Below are positions 59,178-64,000 of a stretch of DNA of 64,000 nucleotides, piece by piece. The notes below the pieces were generated by a model. It ran no database searches. It was not told the origin of the DNA and saw only the letters and a program-made list of their open reading frames with translations. Position numbers and translations under genes: made by a program. Source of the DNA: Enterobacter quasihormaechei (GTDB taxonomy: Bacteria > Pseudomonadota > Gammaproteobacteria > Enterobacterales > Enterobacteriaceae); assembly GCF_004331385.1 (NCBI RefSeq), contig NZ_SJON01000001.1, positions 310,001 through 374,000 on the forward strand, in the 5' to 3' direction. The stretch's first letter is position 1. Each line of letters begins with the position of its first letter.

Positions 59178-59624
59178 TTATTTTGCGTCGTGCGCATGTT
59201 CATTTTCGCGGCAATCCCCTTCAGCGCAGTGACCATACAGGTACAGGCTGTGGTTAGTCAGGCGGATGCCATGACGGGCGGCGATTTCACGCTGGCGTGA
59301 TTCAATGGAATCATCGCTAAATTCAATGACCTTGCCACAGTCGAGGCAGATCAGGTGATCGTGGTGGTGCTGCTGAGTCAGTTCGAATACGGACTTGCCG
59401 CCTTCGAAATTATGACGAGTAACAATGCCCGCGTCGTCAAACTGGTTCAGCACACGATAGACGGTTGCCAGCCCAATCTCTTCACCCATATCGATAAGAC
59501 GCTTGTAAAGGTCTTCCGCACTGACATGGTGATTGTCTGGCCCCTGAAGCACTTCAAGGATTTTTAACCGAGGAAGCGTTACTTTCAGGCCAGCTTTCTT
59601 TAATGCGGTATTGTTGTCAGTCAT
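59178..59624 (-). CDS. fur: Ferric uptake regulator Fur
   Basis: A 148-aa Fe(II)-dependent repressor. Winged HTH at about 10-80 (ITLPRLKILEVLQ-type start KVTLPRLKILEVLQG, and GLATVYRVLNQFDDAG for recognition). The C-terminal dimer/metal domain has QQHHHDHLICLDCGKV with the CxxC zinc pair and a second Cys/His-rich tail (GHCAEGDCRENEHAHDAK). Its start overlaps the uof coupling peptide. Confidence 0.98.
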   Translation of the reverse strand: MTDNNTALKKAGLKVTLPRLKILEVLQGPDNHHVSAEDLYKRLIDMGEEIGLATVYRVLNQFDDAGIVTRHNFEGGKSVFELTQQHHHDHLICLDCGKVIEFSDDSIESRQREIAARHGIRLTNHSLYLYGHCAEGDCRENEHAHDAK

Positions 59625-59703
59625 GCGGAATCTGTCCTGTTGCTAAACGATTCACTTCAAAAGAAGAAGTGACAGAAAATGCACTTGGGATAATGCGTCT
59701 CAT
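59617..59703 (-). CDS. uof: Upstream-of-fur coupling peptide
   Basis: A 28-codon frame from ATG 59703 to TGA 59617 (starts MRRIIPSAFSVTSS, ends TGQIPHD). Its last codons overlap the fur start by 8 bp in another frame. E. coli uof has the same length and overlap; fur translation is coupled to it, and RyhB represses fur by blocking uof translation under iron starvation. Identified by length, position and overlap. Confidence 0.85.
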   Translation of the reverse strand: MRRIIPSAFSVTSSFEVNRLATGQIPHD

Positions 59704-59707
59704 TATA
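59689..59707. promoter_or_regulatory. Fur box at the start of uof
   Basis: TATAATGAGACGCATTATC on the minus strand matches the 19-bp Fur consensus GATAATGATAATCATTATC at 15 positions. Supports autoregulation of fur. It overlaps the uof start codon. Confidence 0.75.
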
Positions 59708-59915
59708 GAACTGCCATGCCTAAATGAAAACTGCAAGTCTCAAGCAAAGTATGCTTATAAAAACGTGGTATCACCAACAAACTTGTTCGATGGCACCCAC
59801 TTTTTACCAGGGGGATATTGTACAGGTCTGAGCGAAAAAGTTAAAAGTTTGTAGCAATTAATTTAATCGGTTTTACCTGGAAAACGGGCGCAACCGGAGC
59901 TGCGCCGCAGGGATA

Positions 59916-60446
59916 TCAGGCGTTAAGGATATCGTCCAGGTTCAGCTCTTCGCGAACCTGCTTAACCCATTTCTCTACGCGCTCAGCGGTCAGCTCTGGC
60001 TGGCGGTCTTCGTCAATGGCCAGGCCAACGAAGTGATCGTCATCTGCCAGACCTTTAGAAGCCTCGAAGTGGTAACCCGCCGTTGGCCAGTGACCGATGA
60101 TCGCCGCGCCGCGTGGCTCAATGATGTCGCGAATGGTGCCCAGCGCATCACAGAAATACTCCGCATAATCTTCCTGATCGCCGCAGCCGAACAGGGCAAC
60201 CAGCTTGCCGTTGAAGTCAACTTCTTCCAGCGTCGGGAAGAAATCGTCCCAGTCACACTGGGCTTCACCGTAGTACCAGGTCGGGATGCCCAGCAGCAGG
60301 ATGTCATAGCCCTCGAGATCTTCTTTGCTGCTCTTGGCGATGTCATGCACATCAGCAACGTCTTTACCGAGCTGTTTTTGAATGTTTTTTGCGATATTTT
60401 CAGTATTGCCGGTATCACTGCCAAAGAAAATGCCGATGATTGCCAT
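59916..60446 (-). CDS. fldA: Flavodoxin 1
   Basis: A 176-aa FMN electron carrier. The phosphate loop is FFGSDTGNTENIAK; isoalloxazine-binding regions are GIPTWYYGEAQCDWDD and FGCGDQEDYAEYF. Donates electrons to biotin synthase, IspG/IspH, MetH and others; essential in E. coli. ATG 60446 gives MAIIGIFFGS; a longer in-frame start is rejected. Followed on the same strand by uof-fur. Confidence 0.98.
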   Translation of the reverse strand: MAIIGIFFGSDTGNTENIAKNIQKQLGKDVADVHDIAKSSKEDLEGYDILLLGIPTWYYGEAQCDWDDFFPTLEEVDFNGKLVALFGCGDQEDYAEYFCDALGTIRDIIEPRGAAIIGHWPTAGYHFEASKGLADDDHFVGLAIDEDRQPELTAERVEKWVKQVREELNLDDILNA

Positions 60447-60601
60447 GAGTAAAATAACCTCTTGAAACTTAATGGTATGGTGGCGCAAATTGTCCACGGA
60501 TAAGGGCAATAATAGCAGAACAGACAACCCTGCGGAAACAGCTATCACGCAGGACTGCACTCTGTGCTACATGAAAAAGGTAATATTGAGGATTTTCTGA
60601 C

Positions 60602-60889
60602 TCACGCCTTGCCGCGTAACGTCTCAAGCTGGGCGATCAGCATCTCTTCGATCAGTTCGCTGCGGCTGATGTTGCGCGCGTCAGCTAACGCGTTAAGCGC
60701 ATCGACGGCATCGGCATTCAGCTTCAGTTCGACACGCTTAAGCCCACGATTTTTATCGCGTTTAAGCTGGTTGCGTTTATTGATACGCAGCTGTTCATCG
60801 CGCGAAAGCGGATTCGTTTTCGGTCGTCCCGGTCGACGCTCATTCGCGAACAGATCTAGTGTCGTACGGTCCGTTTGTTCTTTGGCCAT
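60602..60889 (-). CDS. ybfE: LexA-regulated conserved protein YbfE
   Basis: A 95-aa basic protein with a charged N-terminal half (RRPGRPKTNPLSRDEQ, an AT-hook-like GRPK) and a C-terminal ribbon-helix-helix-like segment (KRVELKLNADAVDALNALAD with SRSELIEEML). Probably DNA-binding. E. coli ybfE is reported as LexA-controlled; a weak, degraded LexA-like sequence is at 61004-61023 here. 128 bp from ybfF. Confidence 0.9.
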   Translation of the reverse strand: MAKEQTDRTTLDLFANERRPGRPKTNPLSRDEQLRINKRNQLKRDKNRGLKRVELKLNADAVDALNALADARNISRSELIEEMLIAQLETLRGKA

Positions 60890-61017
60890 GATTCTGAGAC
60901 TTCGGGGGATACACGCCGCCCTGCTAATGCCCGGGCGATAAGCGCGCCATCATACATCACCCAAATCCACACGCCAACGACTGGAAGCGCGTCGTCTTCC
61001 GGTCGCTGGCTTTTTAA

Positions 61018-61791
61018 TCAATTCGCGGTATCAGTGAGATAGCGGCGAATGGCGCGCAGGACGGCGTCAGGTTTTTCTGCATGTACCCAGTGCCCGGCAC
61101 CGGCAATGACGTGAGCGCGTGCCTGCGGGAATTGCGCCAGCAGCGCGTCACGGTACGCATCAGTAACGTAAGGAGAGTTGCCGCCACGAATGAAGAGGGT
61201 AGGGTGCGGCCAGGCGGGGACGGTTTCCCAGCCCACAATATGCGAATACTGATCCCACAGGACCGGAACGTTAAAGCGCCATTGTCCGTCGACAAATGAT
61301 TTCAGCAGAAACTGCACCACGCCTTCTTCATCGAGCTGCTCACGCATAACGGCAGCCGCCTGCTGGCGTGTGGAGACGCCTGACGCCGTCACGGCGTTGA
61401 TGGCAGCGAAAATCTCATCGTGACGGCGAACGTCGTAATTGACGGGCGCAACGTCAATGACCACCAGCCCGGAAACCCGCTCGGGGGCCAGCGCGGTGAG
61501 CGCCATTACCGCTTTACCGCCCATTGAATGCCCGATGAGCGTCGCTTTCTGAATATTATTCGCATCGAGGGTATCCAGCAGATCCTGCGCCATGGCCGCG
61601 TAGGTCATCATTTCCGAGCGCCCGGAAAGACCGTGATTTCGCATGTCAACCTGAAGGATCTCATGATCGGTCACTAAATCGCGCGCCAGCACGCCCAGGT
61701 TATCCAGGCTACCAAACAGGCCGTGAACCAGTACGATGGGAGAATTATTGTTCGGCGATTGTGCAGTTTGCGCTCGGGTATTCAATTTCAT
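61018..61791 (-). CDS. ybfF: Alpha/beta-hydrolase esterase YbfF
   Basis: A 257-aa acyl-CoA/short-chain esterase. The oxyanion-hole region is IVLVHGLFGSLDN, the nucleophile elbow GHSMGGK, and the catalytic His in GAGHWVHAEKP. Length close to E. coli YbfF (254). Diverges from seqA. Confidence 0.95.
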   Translation of the reverse strand: MKLNTRAQTAQSPNNNSPIVLVHGLFGSLDNLGVLARDLVTDHEILQVDMRNHGLSGRSEMMTYAAMAQDLLDTLDANNIQKATLIGHSMGGKAVMALTALAPERVSGLVVIDVAPVNYDVRRHDEIFAAINAVTASGVSTRQQAAAVMREQLDEEGVVQFLLKSFVDGQWRFNVPVLWDQYSHIVGWETVPAWPHPTLFIRGGNSPYVTDAYRDALLAQFPQARAHVIAGAGHWVHAEKPDAVLRAIRRYLTDTAN

Positions 61792-61974
61792 GGCAAAGTT
61801 CTTTTTTTAGGTTTGTCAGGTTAGGGTATCATGTTGACCATTCTGCCGCCCGGGGGCAAGGATCCAGTTTAATCTGACTTTTGCCGCCAACCTGGTTTGA
61901 CGCTATCCGCTGTTGGGATTTGAACCTATAATCTCAACGACTTGTATTCAGATAAGATATCGCACTGGATTAAG

Positions 61975-62520
61975 ATGAAAACAATCGAAGTTGATGACGA
62001 ACTCTATCAGTATATTGCCAGCCAGACGCGGCATATTGGGGAGAGCGCGTCCGACATTTTACGGCGCATGCTTAAAATTTCCGCCGCCTCACAGCCCACT
62101 CCCGTCACTAAAGATGTCGTGTCTCAGCCGAGCGTTGTTGCACAGGTAAAACCTGCCGTCATGCCGGCAAAAGACAAAGTGCGCGCGATGCGTGAACTGC
62201 TGCTGTCCGACGAATATGCCGAGCAGAAAAAGGCGGTTAACCGCTTTATGCTGGTGCTGTCTACACTTTACTCACTGGATCACAATGCCTTTGCTGAAGC
62301 GACAGAGTCGCTGCACGGCCGCACCCGCGTTTACTTCGCAGGTGACGAGCAGACGCTGCTGCAAAATGGCAATCAAACCAAGCCCAAACATGTTCCCGGT
62401 ACGCCATACTGGGTGATCACGAATACCAATACGGGCCGCAAGTGCAGCATGATCGAACATATCATGCAATCCATGCAGTTCCCGGCGGAATTGATCGAAA
62501 AGGTTTGCGGTACAATTTAA
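61975..62520 (+). CDS. seqA: Replication-initiation regulator SeqA
   Basis: A 181-aa protein that binds hemimethylated GATC sites, sequesters oriC and organises new DNA. The N-terminal oligomerisation domain is MKTIEVDDELYQYIAS through LRRML; a flexible linker follows; the C-terminal DNA-binding domain includes the NTNTGRKCSMIEHIM segment that reads the hemimethylated site. ATG 61975 is the family start. 24 bp before pgm, one operon as in E. coli. Confidence 0.98.
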   Translation: MKTIEVDDELYQYIASQTRHIGESASDILRRMLKISAASQPTPVTKDVVSQPSVVAQVKPAVMPAKDKVRAMRELLLSDEYAEQKKAVNRFMLVLSTLYSLDHNAFAEATESLHGRTRVYFAGDEQTLLQNGNQTKPKHVPGTPYWVITNTNTGRKCSMIEHIMQSMQFPAELIEKVCGTI

Positions 62521-62544
62521 CCCTTGCATCAGAAGGACCAGGCA

Positions 62545-64000
62545 ATGGCAAATCACAGCCGTGCAGGACAACCTGCACAACAACGCGATTTGATTAACGT
62601 CGCTCAACTGACCGCGCAGTACTACGTGCTGAAGCCGGTTGTGGGCAACGCAGAACACGCAGTGAAGTTTGGTACATCTGGCCACCGCGGCAGCGCGGCG
62701 CGCCACAGCTTTAACGAACCGCACATTCTGGCCATTGCTCAGGCCATCGCGGAAGAGCGCGCGAAAAATGGCGTCACCGGTCCGTGCTATGTTGGGAAAG
62801 ATACCCACGCCCTGTCTGAACCTGCTTTTATCTCCGTGCTGGAAGTGCTGGCGGCAAACGGCGTAGACGTGATTGTTCAGGAGAACAACGGTTTCACCCC
62901 AACGCCTGCGGTGTCTAACGCTATTCTGGTACACAACAAAAAAGGGGGCGCGCAGGCTGACGGCATTGTGATCACCCCGTCCCACAACCCACCGGAAGAT
63001 GGCGGCATCAAGTACAACCCACCTAACGGTGGCCCGGCAGATACCAACGTCACGAAAGTGGTGGAAGATCGCGCCAACGCATTGCTGGCAAATGGCCTGA
63101 ACGGCGTGAAGCGTATCTCGCTGGATGAAGCCATGGCCTCCGGTCATGTGAAAGAGCAGGATATGGTGCAGCCGTTTGTGGAAGGGCTGGCGGATATCGT
63201 CGATATGGCCGCGATCCAGAAAGCTGGCCTGAAGCTGGGCGTGGATCCGCTGGGCGGTTCCGGTATCGAATACTGGAAACGCATTGCCGAGCATTACAAG
63301 CTGGATCTGACCATCGTGAACGATCACGTCGATCAGACGTTCCGCTTTATGCACCTGGATAAAGACGGCGCGATCCGTATGGACTGCTCCTCCGAATGCG
63401 CAATGGCTGGCCTGCTGGCGCTGCGTGACAAGTTCGACCTGGCCTTTGCCAACGACCCGGACTACGACCGTCACGGTATCGTTACCCCGGCAGGGCTGAT
63501 GAACCCGAACCACTACCTGGCCGTTGCCATCAACTACCTGTTCCAGCACCGTCCGCAGTGGGGCAAAGAGGTGGCGGTTGGTAAAACGCTGGTCTCTTCC
63601 GCCATGATTGACCGCGTGGTCGACGCACTGGGCCGTAAGCTGGTGGAAGTGCCGGTGGGCTTCAAGTGGTTTGTTGACGGCCTGCACGACGGCAGCTTTG
63701 GCTTTGGCGGTGAAGAGAGCGCGGGTGCGTCCTTCCTGCGCTTTGACGGTACCCCATGGTCAACCGATAAAGACGGCATCATCATGTGCCTGCTGGCGGC
63801 GGAAATCACCGCAGTTACCGGTAAGAACCCGCAGGAACATTACAACGAGCTGGCGGAACGTTTTGGCGCGCCGAGCTATAACCGTATTCAGGCGGGCGCC
63901 ACGTCTGCGCAAAAAGCAGCCCTGTCAAAACTGTCTCCGGAAATGGTCAGCGCCAGCACGCTGGCAGGTGACCCGATCACCGCGCGTCTGACGGCGGCTC
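62545..64000 (+). CDS. pgm: Phosphoglucomutase, cut by the right edge
   Basis: The first 485 codons of a protein expected at about 546 aa. It interconverts glucose-1-P and glucose-6-P. The phosphoserine is S146 in TPSHNPP; the metal loop is NDPDYDRHG; the sugar-binding loop is [10 protein letters not shown]. The start [15 protein letters not shown] has AGAAGGA upstream. The frame is open to the last base. Confidence 0.98.
   Translation, partial: MANHSRAGQPAQQRDLINVAQLTAQYYVLKPVVGNAEHAVKFGTSGHRGSAARHSFNEPHILAIAQAIAEERAKNGVTGPCYVGKDTHALSEPAFISVLEVLAANGVDVIVQENNGFTPTPAVSNAILVHNKKGGAQADGIVITPSHNPPEDGGIKYNPPNGGPADTNVTKVVEDRANALLANGLNGVKRISLDEAMASGHVKEQDMVQPFVEGLADIVDMAAIQKAGLKLGVDPLGGSGIEYWKRIAEHYKLDLTIVNDHVDQTFRFMHLDKDGAIRMDCSSECAMAGLLALRDKFDLAFANDPDYDRHGIVTPAGLMNPNHYLAVAINYLFQHRPQWGKEVAVGKTLVSSAMIDRVVDALGRKLVEVPVGFKWFVDGLHDGSFGFGGEESAGASFLRFDGTPWSTDKDGIIMCLLAAEITAVTGKNPQEHYNELAERFGAPSYNRIQAGATSAQKAALSKLSPEMVSASTLAGDPITARLTAA

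Noticed and set aside
61004-61023. LexA box upstream of ybfE
   Set aside because: The sequence resembles the site I recall for E. coli ybfE, but the left CTG is TTG here and the palindrome is poor; kept only as a remark.
62272-63687. 471-codon minus-strand open frame antisense to seqA and pgm
   Set aside because: It is a shadow of the pgm reading frame; its residue composition (His/Val/Gln rich) is typical of antisense translation.

Overview
The window is a stretch of enterobacterial chromosome. Almost every gene is a close relative of the E. coli K-12 block from ybdL to pgm (about 13 to 15.5 min on that map), in nearly the same order. Moderately high G+C, an mtnBC methionine-salvage pair beside the ybdL-type aminotransferase, a DcuC gene directly next to pagP, and a different gene set between ybeL and rihA suggest an Enterobacter-like member of the Enterobacteriaceae (Enterobacter, Lelliottia, Leclercia or a neighbour) rather than Escherichia itself. 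The sequence alone does not fix the genus.

Layout. 1-4.8 kb: methionine salvage (mtnC start, mtnB, mtnE) under a divergent MetJ operator, then ybdM/ybdN and the LysR regulator ybdO. 4.8-11.8 kb: a long leader with a probable structured RNA, the peroxide-detoxifying pair ahpC-ahpF, uspG, ybdR, rnk, a flavin-reductase-like gene and RNase I. 11.9-16.6 kb: dcuC, pagP, cspE, an unannotated 28-codon membrane ORF, crcB, ybeM, tatE. 16.7-31.7 kb: lipoate genes (lipA, lipB, ybeD), the cell-shape block dacA-rlpA-mrdB-mrdA, ribosome/NAD/replication/LPS genes (rlmH, rsfS, nadD, holA, lptE) and leuS, all on the minus strand.

31.9-34.2 kb is the accessory segment. After ybeL come three AT-rich minus-strand genes: a 266-aa protein, a 78-aa two-helix membrane protein and an orphan type VI secretion Hcp. 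They are flanked by a 29-bp direct repeat of the 3' end of rihA and by copies of an intergenic palindrome. The arrangement looks like an effector/immunity/carrier cassette inserted at rihA. It is the most interesting feature of the window.

34.2-46.6 kb: rihA, the glutamate/aspartate transporter gltIJKL with the SroC small RNA, lnt-corC-ybeY-phoL, miaB, ubiF, and a seven-tRNA operon (Met, Leu, Gln x4 with a second Met between them). 46.8-59.1 kb: asnB; the amino-sugar regulon nagBACD/nagE with NagC and CRP sites; glnS; and chitoporin chiP-chiQ with a ChiX pairing site. 59.2-64 kb: fur with its upstream coupling peptide uof and a Fur box, fldA, ybfE, ybfF, seqA, and pgm, which runs off the right edge.

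Compared with the K-12 order, no dsbG is seen next to ahpC, no citrate-lyase cluster next to dcuC, no phpB (cobC) between nadD and rsfS, and none of the ybeQ-hscC genes between ybeL and rihA.
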